Origin: Corallococcus praedator
Lineage (GTDB): Bacteria; Myxococcota; Myxococcia; Myxococcales; Myxococcaceae
Direction of reading: 5' to 3'
DNA length: 34,439 bases
Assembly (NCBI RefSeq): GCF_003612125.1
Contig: NZ_RAWI01000055.1
Span: 1-34,439 of the forward strand
Part shown: one piece after another, positions 1 through 9,348 of the stretch
How positions within the stretch are numbered: the stretch's first letter is position 1
How the letters are laid out: the number at the start of each line of letters is the position of its first letter
The notes under the pieces: model-generated
The model's database searches: none
What the model saw: the letters and a program-made list of their open reading frames with translations, nothing else
Told to the model about the DNA's origin: nothing
Position numbers and translations under genes: made by a program

Positions 1-94
1 AATGGGGACCGGGGCGGGGTGGGACAAAGCAGCCTGCCAGGCCCTTCATTGCGGCTTCGCGGAACACTGTCACCCGGCCCCTCCCGCGTGCTAA

Positions 95-1417
<1,323 letters not shown>

Positions 1418-1441
1418 GAAGGGCGGAGGCGCCCGGCGGCG

Positions 1442-1470
1442 CCGGGGTTGGCCTTGAAGGGCCACCCCGG
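1442..1470 (+). terminator. Hairpin after purA
   Basis: The arms CCGGGGTTGGCC and GGCCACCCCGG pair over 11 bp with one bulged T and a short TTGAAG loop. It starts 25 nt after the purA stop. There is no T tract, so it may be a Rho-dependent or weak terminator, or an mRNA-stabilising 3' end. Confidence 0.45.
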
Positions 1471-1843
1471 AAGGGCCTGCCGGGCGTGTCCGAAGCTCCC
1501 CACCCCGGCCGTGGTGTCGCCGTGCGCATGTCCCGCGCGCCGCACGTGGCCACTGGCGAGCAACCCCACCGCGTGAGCCTGGGCGGCTTGCCGGACACGT
1601 CCGACGCACATCCCGCGGTCCTTGTGGAAGCCGGGCGTGACGGGTGGACATGCGGCTGGATGATCTGGACCGGCGCAACCTGGGCTACGGTGGGGCCATC
1701 CCCCGCATCAGGTCGGGCATGGGGATCCCCCTTCGTCGATCGCAAGGTCGGCTGACGGACGGTGGGGTCGCGGATCCGTCAGGGACCGTGGCTCGCAGGC
1801 AGTAGAAATCCTCGCCCGCCGGGGGCAAGGACGGGAGAGGGAC
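1471..1843. other. Intergenic stretch, no convincing gene
   Basis: This lies between the purA hairpin and the first small secreted-protein gene. An open frame from GTG 1486 to 1755 (89 codons) has no Shine-Dalgarno, a mixed third-position pattern and no recognisable protein. A second short frame begins near ATG 1650. Local palindromes (for example GGGGATCCCC at 1721-1730) are present. I cannot assign a promoter, although the leader of the 1844 gene must lie here. Confidence 0.4.
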
Positions 1844-2203
1844 ATGGTTCGCACGCGCAGGTTCCAGCTCGCTGTGTCGGCGGTGGTGTTGTTCGGCACG
1901 GCGTCGACGTCCGCCTGGGGGCAGGGGACGGCCCCGGCGAAGGGGAGCGTCACCCGCCCGGCCTCGGGTGAGGCAGGTGCCCGGGCGGCCACACCGACTG
2001 CCGAGGCGAAGACGCCTGCGGTCCCCACGCAGGCTCCCGCCGCCGAGGCGAAGACCGAAGCTGCCGCGCCTGCTCCCGCGACCGGTGAAGTGAAGACCGA
2101 GGCCAAGACGGAGACCAAGACCGAGGCCAAGCCCGCGGGCAAGAAGTCCTCCAAGAAGACCACCACCAAGACCACCGAGAAGACCGAGAAGGCCGCGGAG
2201 TAA
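1844..2203 (+). CDS. Secreted Ala/Lys/Thr/Glu-rich low-complexity protein
   Basis: The 119-residue product has an N-terminal signal peptide (basic MVRTRRFQ, hydrophobic LAVSAVVLFGTAS, likely cleavage after SAWG or nearby). The rest is low-complexity sequence dominated by Ala, Pro, Thr, Glu and Lys, ending in a run of Lys-Thr-Thr and Glu-Lys blocks. No fold is apparent and it is probably disordered in the periplasm or outside the cell. The ATG is preceded by a strong GGGAGAGGG ribosome site. The next gene encodes a similar protein, sharing KTETKTEAK. Both genes are followed by a related hairpin with matching flanks, which suggests an old tandem duplication. I do not recognise a function. The charged repeats could bind polyanions or cell-wall material, but that is speculation. 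Confidence 0.8.
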   Translation: MVRTRRFQLAVSAVVLFGTASTSAWGQGTAPAKGSVTRPASGEAGARAATPTAEAKTPAVPTQAPAAEAKTEAAAPAPATGEVKTEAKTETKTEAKPAGKKSSKKTTTKTTEKTEKAAE

Positions 2204-2260
2204 TCCCGCCGCAGCACCGTCTGCCCGCCTCCAAGGGACGGACATGACGCCGTGCCCGAC

Positions 2261-2289
2261 AGGGGCGCCTTCTTCACGAAGGTGCCCCT
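2261..2289 (+). terminator. Perfect 12-bp hairpin, copy 1
   Basis: AGGGGCGCCTTC pairs with GAAGGTGCCCCT around the loop TTCAC, giving 12 pairs with one G-T wobble. It begins 58 nt after the preceding stop and is followed by the moderately T-rich GTTGTCGTTCGT. The upstream flank GACGCCGTGCCCGAC is also found before the hairpin at 2774. It is a likely terminator of the 1844 gene. Confidence 0.65.
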
Positions 2290-2448
2290 GTTGTCGTTCG
2301 TGCGATGCCGTGCGCGGGAAGCCTCCACCGTCTTCCAGCGCGCGTGTTCCGACTGAATAAAGAAACCCGCTGTCCCCTCTACACCCGCGATGACGATGAC
2401 CACGCAATCACGCGCTGGCAGAGCGTCATCAGACCTTCGAGACCCATC

Positions 2449-2745
2449 ATGAAGACCTTCATCGCCGCCGCCGCCCTGTTCGCCGCCACCGCCGCCTTCG
2501 CCACCACTCCCGCCAAGGCGCCCGCCGCCAAGACGGAGACGGCCCCCGCGTCCAGCGACGTGAAGGCCGACCCCTCCACGGAGACCAAGACGGAGACCAA
2601 GACCGAGGCGAAGAGCGAGACCAAGCCCTCCGGCCGCACGCAGACCCTCAAGCAGGGCACCACCGGCTCGAAGACCCTCGACAAGACCACCGAGACGAAG
2701 ACCGAGACCACCACCGAGTCCGTCAAGGCGCCCGGCACCAAGTAG
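2449..2745 (+). CDS. Secreted Lys/Thr/Glu-rich small protein, paralogue of its neighbour
   Basis: The ATG at 2449 gives a 98-residue protein that opens with a textbook signal peptide: MKTF, then a hydrophobic Ala-rich core ending in AFA. Upstream codons in the same frame look non-coding. The mature part is Thr/Lys/Glu-rich with overlapping KTETKTEAK, ETKP and DKTTETKTE motifs, no cysteines and no visible fold, so it is probably disordered. It resembles the product at 1844-2203 in layout and sequence, and its downstream hairpin is a diverged copy of that gene's hairpin. The ribosome site is poor (ACCCATC before ATG), so expression level or start is less certain. Function is unknown. Confidence 0.75.
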   Translation: MKTFIAAAALFAATAAFATTPAKAPAAKTETAPASSDVKADPSTETKTETKTEAKSETKPSGRTQTLKQGTTGSKTLDKTTETKTETTTESVKAPGTK

Positions 2746-2773
2746 TCCCCGAACCAAGGACGCCGTGCCCGAC

Positions 2774-2802
2774 GGGGGCTCCCTCTTCACGAGGGTGCCC
2801 CT
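2774..2802 (+). terminator. Hairpin, copy 2
   Basis: GGGGGCTCCCTC pairs with GAGGGTGCCCCT around the same TTCAC loop as copy 1, with one T-T mismatch, and is followed by GTCGTCGTTT. The inner stem reads CCCTC/GAGGG where copy 1 reads CCTTC/GAAGG. This compensatory change indicates that the structure is selected. It is a likely terminator of the 2449 gene. Confidence 0.65.
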
Positions 2803-2868
2803 GTCGTCGTTTCCGGCACCGGACGCTCCAAAACATTCTTCTTCTTAGGGTTTCAGCAAAACCACCAT

Positions 2869-2897
2869 TTGACAGCGACAGAAGAATCCTGCTTAAT
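2869..2897 (+). promoter_or_regulatory. Sigma-70-type promoter for the GAF gene
   Basis: A perfect -35 TTGACA (2869-2874) is separated by 17 bp from CTTAAT (2892-2897, 4 of 6 to consensus). The surroundings are unusually AT-rich for this DNA. It lies about 75 nt upstream of the chosen ATG at 2971. Transcription from here argues against the in-frame TTG at 2869 being the start. Confidence 0.6.
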
Positions 2898-2970
2898 GGG
2901 CTTTAGGTGGATGCCGGTGCATCCACGACAAGAAGGGGCGTCCCCCTCCCCCCCTTCAAGCGAGACGGTC

Positions 2971-3555
2971 ATGGTGGAAGCGTTCACGAAGGTGTCCGAA
3001 GCCTCCCGGTTGCTGCTGGACAAGGGCCTGTGCGCGGCCACGGGCGCGGAAGCGCTGGGCATGGTGGCCCGCACCCTGAAGGTGGATCGCGCCTGCATCT
3101 TCGAGAACCGCACCACCAATCTGGCGGGCCGGTTCCTCACGGACCTGCGCCACGCGTGGGCGGAGCCCGGCGTCGTGTCCCCGCACGCGCACCCGGTGCT
3201 GCGCGCGTTCGCGATGCGCGACTACGCGCTCTCCTGGATGGACATGCTGGAGGCGGGGATGGTGGTCTCCTGCGCGTCCCGCGAGGCGCCGCCCCTGATG
3301 CGCGAGGTCCTGGAGCGCCAGGGCGTCCAGTCCGTGCTCCTGTGCCCCATCATCCCGGCCAAGCAGTGGTGGGGGTTCGTGGCCTTCGAGGACTGCCACC
3401 AGGCGCGCGTGTGGCGCCCCGAAGAGGTGTCGCTGCTCAAGTCGCTGGCGCGGGCCATTGGCGCGTCGGTGCGGCACGCGAACATGCGCTCCTCGCTGTC
3501 ACAGGTGCGCACCAACCTCACCAGCGTGCTGCGCCCCGCCTCCGGGGATACCTGA
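2971..3555 (+). CDS. GAF-domain protein
   Basis: This 194-residue soluble protein is essentially one GAF domain. An N-terminal helix (about residues 5-25) leads into TLKVDRACIFENR, followed by a variable region and then VQSVLLCPIIPAKQWWGFVAFEDC and WRPEEVSLLKSLARAIGASV, the usual end of a GAF fold. No kinase, cyclase or DNA-binding output domain is attached, so it is either a stand-alone ligand-sensing module or a partner of another regulator. GAF domains bind cyclic nucleotides, haem or small metabolites, and the ligand here is not predictable. I chose the start at 2971 because it follows the promoter and directly precedes the fold. Earlier in-frame starts (2896, 2911) would add a basic/proline-rich tail. 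The membrane Ser/Thr kinase follows after 117 nt on the same strand, so a shared pathway is possible. Confidence 0.8.
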   Translation: MVEAFTKVSEASRLLLDKGLCAATGAEALGMVARTLKVDRACIFENRTTNLAGRFLTDLRHAWAEPGVVSPHAHPVLRAFAMRDYALSWMDMLEAGMVVSCASREAPPLMREVLERQGVQSVLLCPIIPAKQWWGFVAFEDCHQARVWRPEEVSLLKSLARAIGASVRHANMRSSLSQVRTNLTSVLRPASGDT

Positions 3556-3672
3556 GCGCACCCGGGTCACGGCTGCCCGCCCGCCATGCGGACGGGGAGG
3601 GAGCCGGGAGCAGGCGAGGAGCGGTAACGCGGCGCCCCGTTTCTGCTACCCTCGCCGCCCTGCGACCCGCCC

Positions 3673-5493
3673 ATGTCCTCGATTGAGCCCACCGCCATCA
3701 GCCGTGCCCGGACCCCTGACCTCATCAGCGGCTACCGCCTGGAGAAGCTCGTTGGTGCCGGTGGCATGGGGGAGGTCCACAAGGCCACCCAGCTCTCGCT
3801 TGGCCGCACGGTCGCGGTAAAGCTGCTCAACACGGAGCTGGCCAAGGACCCGTCGTTCATCGCGCGCTTCCAGAAGGAAGCCGCCGCGCTGGCGACGCTG
3901 AGCCACCCCCACGTCGTCGCCATCGTCGACAAGGGGAAGACGGAGAACACCTACTACCTGGTGATGGAGTTCGTGGACGGGCCGTCCCTGCGCGAGCTCA
4001 TGCGCAGCCCGCAGATGGACACGCCGGTGCTGCTGCGCCGGATGCTGGAGATCTGCCGCGCCATCGAATACGCGCACGGCCGGGGCGTCATCCACCGCGA
4101 CCTGAAGCCGGAGAACATCCTGCTGGATCAGCAGGCCGGCGGCATCGCGAAGGTGTCCGACTTCGGGCTCGCGTCCTTCCTGGACGACTCCACGGTGGCG
4201 TCGCGCTACGCGCTCACGTCCACGCACGTGTCCATGGGGACCATCTCGTACATGGCGCCCGAGCAGCGCGTGGACGCGAAGAGCGCGGACGCGCGCGCGG
4301 ACATCTTCTCCCTGGGCGTCATCCTCTACGAGACCTTCACCGGCGAGGTGCCGCTGGGCACCTTCGATCCTCCGTCGCGCAAGCGCTCGGGGCTGGACCC
4401 GCGCGTGGACGCCATCGTGATGCGGTGCCTCAAGCCGGATCCGGATGACCGCTACCAGACGGTGGGCGCGCTCATCGCGGAGCTGGAACCGCTGGTGCCC
4501 GGCGGCATGCTGTCCATGCCTCCCATGCGGCTGACGCGCATGGAGCGGGCGAAGCGGACCGTGAGGAGCGCGGTGCGCGTGGTGGCGCAGACGACCGCGA
4601 CGCTGCTGGTGCTGGCGTCGGTGGGCGTGCTGGGCGTGGCGTACTACCGCGGCGGACAGGTCCGGGCGCAGCCGGTGATGCCGGGCGCCGCCATCATGGC
4701 GGAGCACGCGCACGCGGACCCGCAGCGCAGCGCACCCGGCCGGCGCGAGGACGTGCTCCCGGGCAAGCAGCGCGTGACGGTGGGCGAGGGGCCGGATCAA
4801 CTGGCGGTTCCCATGGCCGGCAGGCCCGTGCTCTTCGAGAACAAGGCCGTCGTCTTCCCGCCCCTGAACCTCCCGCTTTTCTTCGCGAGCAAGGACGAGA
4901 ACGTGGCGCGCGTGGGACGGGTGCGCGCGGACGTGATGGGGCTGGTGGGCGGCGTCGCCCGGCTGACCGCGCGCGTGCGCGCCGAATCGCCGCCCCCCAC
5001 GATGAAGCGCCGCGTGAGGGCCCTGTTGGAGGGCCCGCCGCCGGACGCGGTGGCCGCGCTGATGCTGATGGGCCGGGACGGCCGCTACGTGGCCCTGGTG
5101 CACCATGGCGCGGGCGCGCCCCTGGCCCTGGAGTGGGCGCTGGGCGAGCGCAGCGGCACCATGCTGGGCCAGCCGTCCCCCCAGGGTGAGGCGCGCCTGG
5201 AGCTGTTCGTCACCGAGGAGGGCGTGATGCAGGCCTTCATCGGGCAGGGCAAGGATCAGCGCCCCATCGCGGAGCCGCTGAACCTGGGCCCGGACTGGCA
5301 GAGCCACTTCGGCGAGCCGCCCACGCCGGCCGTCGGCTGCATCGAAGGCACGTGCAGCATCGAAGGGTTCACCTACACCGTGGACCGGCCCTCGCCCGCG
5401 GTGGAGACCCCGTCCCCGCCCGTGGTGGTGGCCTCGCCGGGGGGATTGCATTATCCCTCGACTCCCCTATGCGCACCTTCCGCCGCGGCCTGA
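3673..5493 (+). CDS. Transmembrane Ser/Thr protein kinase (PknB/Hanks type)
   Basis: A cytoplasmic Hanks-type kinase domain spans residues about 21-275. It has glycine loop GAGGMGEV (28-35), Lys50 in AVK, Glu69 in the C helix, catalytic loop HRDLKPEN (141-148), DFG (163-165), a Thr/Ser-rich activation loop and APE (195-197). All catalytic residues are present, so it should be active. A basic stretch and one membrane helix (about 305-323) are followed by a roughly 280-residue outer region with no family I recognise and only two cysteines near its end (C556, C561), which could form a disulfide. The ATG at 3673 sits close to the domain start and lacks an obvious Shine-Dalgarno. The last 25 bases overlap the next lipoprotein gene, which suggests coupled expression and perhaps a shared envelope pathway. 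Confidence 0.93.
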   Translation: MSSIEPTAISRARTPDLISGYRLEKLVGAGGMGEVHKATQLSLGRTVAVKLLNTELAKDPSFIARFQKEAAALATLSHPHVVAIVDKGKTENTYYLVMEFVDGPSLRELMRSPQMDTPVLLRRMLEICRAIEYAHGRGVIHRDLKPENILLDQQAGGIAKVSDFGLASFLDDSTVASRYALTSTHVSMGTISYMAPEQRVDAKSADARADIFSLGVILYETFTGEVPLGTFDPPSRKRSGLDPRVDAIVMRCLKPDPDDRYQTVGALIAELEPLVPGGMLSMPPMRLTRMERAKRTVRSAVRVVAQTTATLLVLASVGVLGVAYYRGGQVRAQPVMPGAAIMAEHAHADPQRSAPGRREDVLPGKQRVTVGEGPDQLAVPMAGRPVLFENKAVVFPPLNLPLFFASKDENVARVGRVRADVMGLVGGVARLTARVRAESPPPTMKRRVRALLEGPPPDAVAALMLMGRDGRYVALVHHGAGAPLALEWALGERSGTMLGQPSPQGEARLELFVTEEGVMQAFIGQGKDQRPIAEPLNLGPDWQSHFGEPPTPAVGCIEGTCSIEGFTYTVDRPSPAVETPSPPVVVASPGGLHYPSTPLCAPSAAA

Positions 5494-8400
5494 CCGCGCT
5501 CGCCCTCGTCGCTGGCCTCACCGGCTGTCCCCGGCCGTCCTCCGTCGTCGCGCCCCACGTGCTCGAGTCCGCCGCCGAGCGCGCCGGCAAGGGTGACGCG
5601 GAGGCGCGCACGCTCGCGTTCGCGGGCTTCCACGCGTACCTCGTCGCGGGGGACGTGGCGCTCGCCCAGCAGCGCTTCGACGCCGCCGTGCAGAAGGACC
5701 CCGGCGACCCGTACGCCCTGGAGGGGCAGGCGCTGCTCGCCCGGCGCAAGGGCCAGTCCGACCGCGCGCTCGCGGCGTCGCTGGAGCTGGTGAAGCGCGC
5801 CCCCCGCCACCCGCTGGCCGCCATCGCCGCGCGGTACATGTTGGACCGCGTGGGCACGTCGCGCGCGGAGGACGACGCCATCCTCAAGGGCGTGGACGCC
5901 GCGCTCACGGCGGGCGCCCAGGGTGAGACGGCCTACCTGCTGCGCGCCTCGCGCCTGTCGGTGGCGAGCATCCGCGTGGACACGGCGGCCCAGGCCCAGG
6001 CGCTCAAGGACCTGGGCGGCGCGAGCGAGGCCTCGCTGGTGGGCCCCTTCTCGCCCTTCCACGTGCTGTCCATCCAGGAGCCCATCGCCCCGGAGAAGGA
6101 CGGCTCGTTCGCGGGCCCCTTCACGGGCGCGTACGGAGCGCTGCCCGCGCGCACGCTGCGCTCGCCGGACGGTCGGCTGGACCTGGGCGGAGAGCCCGGC
6201 CACGGGGACATGTACGCGCTGGGCATCGACGCGGAGGTGGCGGAGGCCGGCGTGTACGTGCTGCGCACGGTGAGCCAGACGTCGCACCGCGTGCTGATGG
6301 ATGGCGCCCCGGTGCTGGAGCGCAACGACTGGGCCCGCACCACGTCCACCGTGTCCGTGAAGGCGCTGGAGCTTCCCGCGGGCAAGCACCGCTTCGTCGT
6401 GAAGATGGCCAAGGACAACACCCAGGGCGGCCTCACGTTCGCGCTGCTCAAGGCGGACGGGAGCGCGTCCCAGGTGCGCCTCACCGCCGCCACCGGCCCC
6501 GCGCCGCGCTGGAACGCCACCCTGGACGAGGCCGAGGCCGCCTCCGTCTTCCCGGGCGCGGAGGACCTGGCGCAGGCCCTCCAGTCCGAGGCCGGGGAGA
6601 CGCTGGGCGCGTTCCTCGCGGTGCGCGATGGCCTGTCGCGCGACCCGGACGGCACGCGGCGGCTGATGGCGAAGCTGGAAGCCACGACGCCCGCGGTGCT
6701 GGCCCTGCGCGCGGAGCAGGCCGCGCAGGACCGCGGCATCCCGTCCAAGGTGGCGCGCGGCCGGGCCACGCGCGACCTGGAAGCGGCGCTGGCCAAGGAC
6801 CCGGGCAACGTGGCCGCGCTGCTCCTGCGCGCGGACCTGTTCCTGGATGACGGCCAGGCGGCCACCGCGCTGGAGACGCTGAAGTCAGCGCGCGACGCGG
6901 TGAAGCCCGGGGGCTTCCCGGTACACCTGCTGCTCGCCCGCGCGGCGCTGGCGCTGGACGTGGACGCGCAGGCGGAGACCTCCCTGGCCGCGGCGCTGGA
7001 AGCCCAGCCGGGACTGTGTGAAGCGCTGGGCCTCCAGTACTCGCTGGCGAAGCGCCGGGACGCGGTGGCGCGCACCGACGAGCTGGTGAAGGCCCAGGAG
7101 GGCTGCCCCGGCGCGGACGCGCGGCTCGTGGAGCACCTGCGCACGCGGGGCGACATGGAGGCGACGGCCAAGGGCTACGCGCGGCTGCTCGCGCAGGACC
7201 CCGACAACCTCACCAACGCCGCGGCGCTGTCCGGCATCTACGTCAGCCTGCGCCGCTACGACGACGCGGCGAAGGTGCTCCAGGCCCAGGCCGCCGTGTG
7301 GCCGCGCAACACGGAGCTGCTCAAGCGGCTGGCGGACGTGCGCGAGTACGCGGGCCAGCGCGAGGAGGCGCTCAAGCTGCGCGAGCAGGCGCTGAAGCTG
7401 GACGGCAGCGACCTGCCGCTGCGCCGCGCGGTGGAGCGCGCGAAGACGGGCAAGGAGCTGCTCGCGGCCTACGCCATCGACGGCAAGGAAGCGCTGAAGG
7501 CCTACGAGGCGGCCCCCATCACCGGCGGCAGCGCGGCGGCGTACGTGCTGGACGCGGCGGCGGTGCAGGCCTTCCCGGACGGCTCCCTCGTCAATCGCAT
7601 CCACACCATCCAGAAGGCGCTGGAGCAGTCGGGCATTCAGGACATCGCGGAGGTGAACATCCCCCGGGGCGCGCAGGTGCTGGCGCTGCGCACGCTCAAG
7701 GCCGACGGCCGCGTGCTGGAGCCGGAGAACTTCGAGGGCAAGGACGCGGTCAGCCTCCCCGGCGTGCAGGTGGGTGACTCCGTGGAGGTCGAATACCTGC
7801 TGGCCGAGGGCGAGCGGGGCCCCGCGCAGCCGGGCTTCACCGCGTCCGCCTTCTACTTTCAGATCGCCAACCAGCCGAACGCGTGGAGCACGTACACCGT
7901 CGTCGCGCCCAAGGGCAGCGGCATGAAGGTGGACGCGCACGGCATGAAGGCGCCGCCCCCGGAGGTGAAGGGCGACGTGGAGGTGTTCCACTACGACGCG
8001 CGCCGCGTGCCGCCGTTCCTCCCGGAGCCGGACGCGCCGCCCACGGGCAACGAATACCTGCCCTTCGTGATGGTGGGCGCGGGCGAGACGGGCAACGACG
8101 GGCTGGCGCGCGTGTACGGCGACGCCTTCCAGGACCGGTGGATCCGCTCCGCGGAGGTGGAGGCGTTCGCGCGCGAAGCCGTGGGCGACAAGAAGGGCCT
8201 GGAGGCGGTGAAGGCGCTGCACGCCGCGGTGATGAAGCGCTTCTCCGGACGGGACGCGAGCCTCGCGCAGTCCGCGGCCTCCACCGTGGCGCAGGACCGG
8301 GGCAGCCGGCTGTCGGTGATGAAGGCGGGCCTGGAGACGCTGGGCATCCCGTCGCGCGTGGCGGCGATCCGCACCTTCAACACCGACCCCGCGCCCTACC

Positions 8401-9242
8401 TGTTCCCGGCGGACGCGCTCTTGCCCTACGCGGCGCTGCGCGTGGAGGTGCCGGGCGAGTCCCCCGTGTGGCTGGACACGTCCGTGCGCTTCGGCCCCTT
8501 CGGCGAGCTGCCCGAGGCGGCCATGGGCGAGCGCGAGGCGTACCTGCTGCCGGAGCCCGGCAAGCCGCTGGAGAAGGTGAAGACGCCGCCGCTCAAGCCG
8601 CGCGCGGGCAAGACCGTGAAGCTCACGCTGGAGATTGGCACCGACGGCAAGCTCACCGGCAAGGGCGAGGAGACCTACTCCGGCTTCGATGCCGCGCAGA
8701 TCGCCGAGGCCTTCGAGCAGCTCTCCGCGGAGAGCCGCAACCAGGCGCTCCAGGGCGCGGTGGGGCGCTACTTCGGCGGCGCGGAGCTGTCGTCCGCGAA
8801 GCAGGAGCGCATCGAGGAGGTCGGCGCGCCCTTCGTGCTGCGCTACGCGTTCACCGTGCCCCGCTTCGGGCGCATGGAGGGCGACGGCCGCATGGCCATG
8901 GGCCCCCTCACCTTCCCCGCCCTGCTGGGCCGGCGCTACGTGCAGGTCAGCTCCCGCACCACGCCGCTCTACCTCGACGACACGGAGGCCAGCCGCACCG
9001 AGGTCACCCTCACCATGCCCCAGGGCTGGAAGCTCAGCGACCCGCAGGCGGGCCTGAAGGTGGACAGCGAGTTCGGCCACTTCACCCGCGCGGAGAAGCA
9101 GGACGGCCGCACGCTCTCCATCGCGGAGTCCATCCTGCTGCCCCGCGCGCGCATCGCCCCCAACCAGTACGAGAAGTTCTCCGCCTTCGCCGGGGACGTG
9201 GACCTGCTCCAGGTGCGCGAGCTGTTCCTCGTGAAGCAGTAG
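5469..9242 (+). CDS. Giant TPR lipoprotein with DUF3857 and a degenerate transglutaminase-like domain
   Basis: From ATG 5469 the product has 1257 residues and begins with a lipoprotein signal (MRTFRRGLTALALVAGLTGC, lipidated Cys20). The first about 680 residues are helical, TPR-like repeats interrupted near residues 180-350 by a beta-rich segment. Then come a DUF3857-like domain (about 680-850), a transglutaminase-like core (about 870-1010) and a C-terminal beta-rich part ending DLLQVRELFLVKQ. Active members of this superfamily use Cys-His-Asp. Here the Cys position reads Gly-Ser-Arg (Ser946), the His position reads Tyr-Ala (987-988), and only Asp1003 remains, so a binding rather than catalytic role is likely. 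The upstream in-frame extension is antisense-like sequence inside the kinase gene and was discarded. It overlaps the kinase stop by 25 nt. It is probably a periplasmic or outer-membrane scaffold. Confidence 0.88.
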   Translation: MRTFRRGLTALALVAGLTGCPRPSSVVAPHVLESAAERAGKGDAEARTLAFAGFHAYLVAGDVALAQQRFDAAVQKDPGDPYALEGQALLARRKGQSDRALAASLELVKRAPRHPLAAIAARYMLDRVGTSRAEDDAILKGVDAALTAGAQGETAYLLRASRLSVASIRVDTAAQAQALKDLGGASEASLVGPFSPFHVLSIQEPIAPEKDGSFAGPFTGAYGALPARTLRSPDGRLDLGGEPGHGDMYALGIDAEVAEAGVYVLRTVSQTSHRVLMDGAPVLERNDWARTTSTVSVKALELPAGKHRFVVKMAKDNTQGGLTFALLKADGSASQVRLTAATGPAPRWNATLDEAEAASVFPGAEDLAQALQSEAGETLGAFLAVRDGLSRDPDGTRRLMAKLEATTPAVLALRAEQAAQDRGIPSKVARGRATRDLEAALAKDPGNVAALLLRADLFLDDGQAATALETLKSARDAVKPGGFPVHLLLARAALALDVDAQAETSLAAALEAQPGLCEALGLQYSLAKRRDAVARTDELVKAQEGCPGADARLVEHLRTRGDMEATAKGYARLLAQDPDNLTNAAALSGIYVSLRRYDDAAKVLQAQAAVWPRNTELLKRLADVREYAGQREEALKLREQALKLDGSDLPLRRAVERAKTGKELLAAYAIDGKEALKAYEAAPITGGSAAAYVLDAAAVQAFPDGSLVNRIHTIQKALEQSGIQDIAEVNIPRGAQVLALRTLKADGRVLEPENFEGKDAVSLPGVQVGDSVEVEYLLAEGERGPAQPGFTASAFYFQIANQPNAWSTYTVVAPKGSGMKVDAHGMKAPPPEVKGDVEVFHYDARRVPPFLPEPDAPPTGNEYLPFVMVGAGETGNDGLARVYGDAFQDRWIRSAEVEAFAREAVGDKKGLEAVKALHAAVMKRFSGRDASLAQSAASTVAQDRGSRLSVMKAGLETLGIPSRVAAIRTFNTDPAPYLFPADALLPYAALRVEVPGESPVWLDTSVRFGPFGELPEAAMGEREAYLLPEPGKPLEKVKTPPLKPRAGKTVKLTLEIGTDGKLTGKGEETYSGFDAAQIAEAFEQLSAESRNQALQGAVGRYFGGAELSSAKQERIEEVGAPFVLRYAFTVPRFGRMEGDGRMAMGPLTFPALLGRRYVQVSSRTTPLYLDDTEASRTEVTLTMPQGWKLSDPQAGLKVDSEFGHFTRAEKQDGRTLSIAESILLPRARIAPNQYEKFSAFAGDVDLLQVRELFLVKQ

Positions 9243-9262
9243 CCGCCTGCGACCCGACATTC

Positions 9263-9282
9263 CAGGAATACAGTTATTCCTG
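9263..9282. promoter_or_regulatory. Perfect 8-bp inverted repeat
   Basis: CAGGAATA and TATTCCTG are exact inverted copies separated by CAGT, 21 nt after the lipoprotein stop. It could be a terminator stem (no T tract follows) or a dimeric operator for the glycosidase gene 67 nt downstream. Confidence 0.4.
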
Positions 9283-9305
9283 ACTGATAACGTCTTGTGC
9301 TAACG

Positions 9306-9341
9306 GGCTCCTGGCCGGGGTGGTTGCTCCGGCCAGGAGCC
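9306..9341 (+). promoter_or_regulatory. 13-bp hairpin burying the ribosome site of the glycosidase gene
   Basis: GGCTCCTGGCCGG (9306-9318) pairs perfectly with CCGGCCAGGAGCC (9329-9341) across a 10-nt loop. The right arm contains AGGAG (9335-9339), which is the only good Shine-Dalgarno for the ATG at 9349 (9-nt spacing). A folded transcript would hide it. The same hairpin could also act as a terminator of the upstream gene, though no T run follows. Confidence 0.6.
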
Positions 9342-9348
9342 TGTTCAC

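Noticed and set aside
1486..1755. 89-codon frame starting with GTG between purA and the first small secreted-protein gene
   Set aside because: No ribosome site, mixed third-position composition and no recognisable protein; reported only as intergenic content.
2869..2970. N-terminal extension of the GAF protein from TTG 2869 or ATG 2896/2911
   Set aside because: TTG 2869 coincides with the -35 element and the others lie at or near the expected transcription start. The extension is not part of the fold.
3646..5451. Long open frame antisense to the Ser/Thr kinase
   Set aside because: His/Arg/Ala-rich translation typical of the complementary strand of high-GC genes, while the + strand frame has all kinase motifs.
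6885..9260. 791-codon open frame antisense to the TPR lipoprotein
   Set aside because: Composition (Leu/Arg/His/Gly-rich, no domain) is an artefact of high GC. The sense frame has a lipoprotein signal and recognisable domains.
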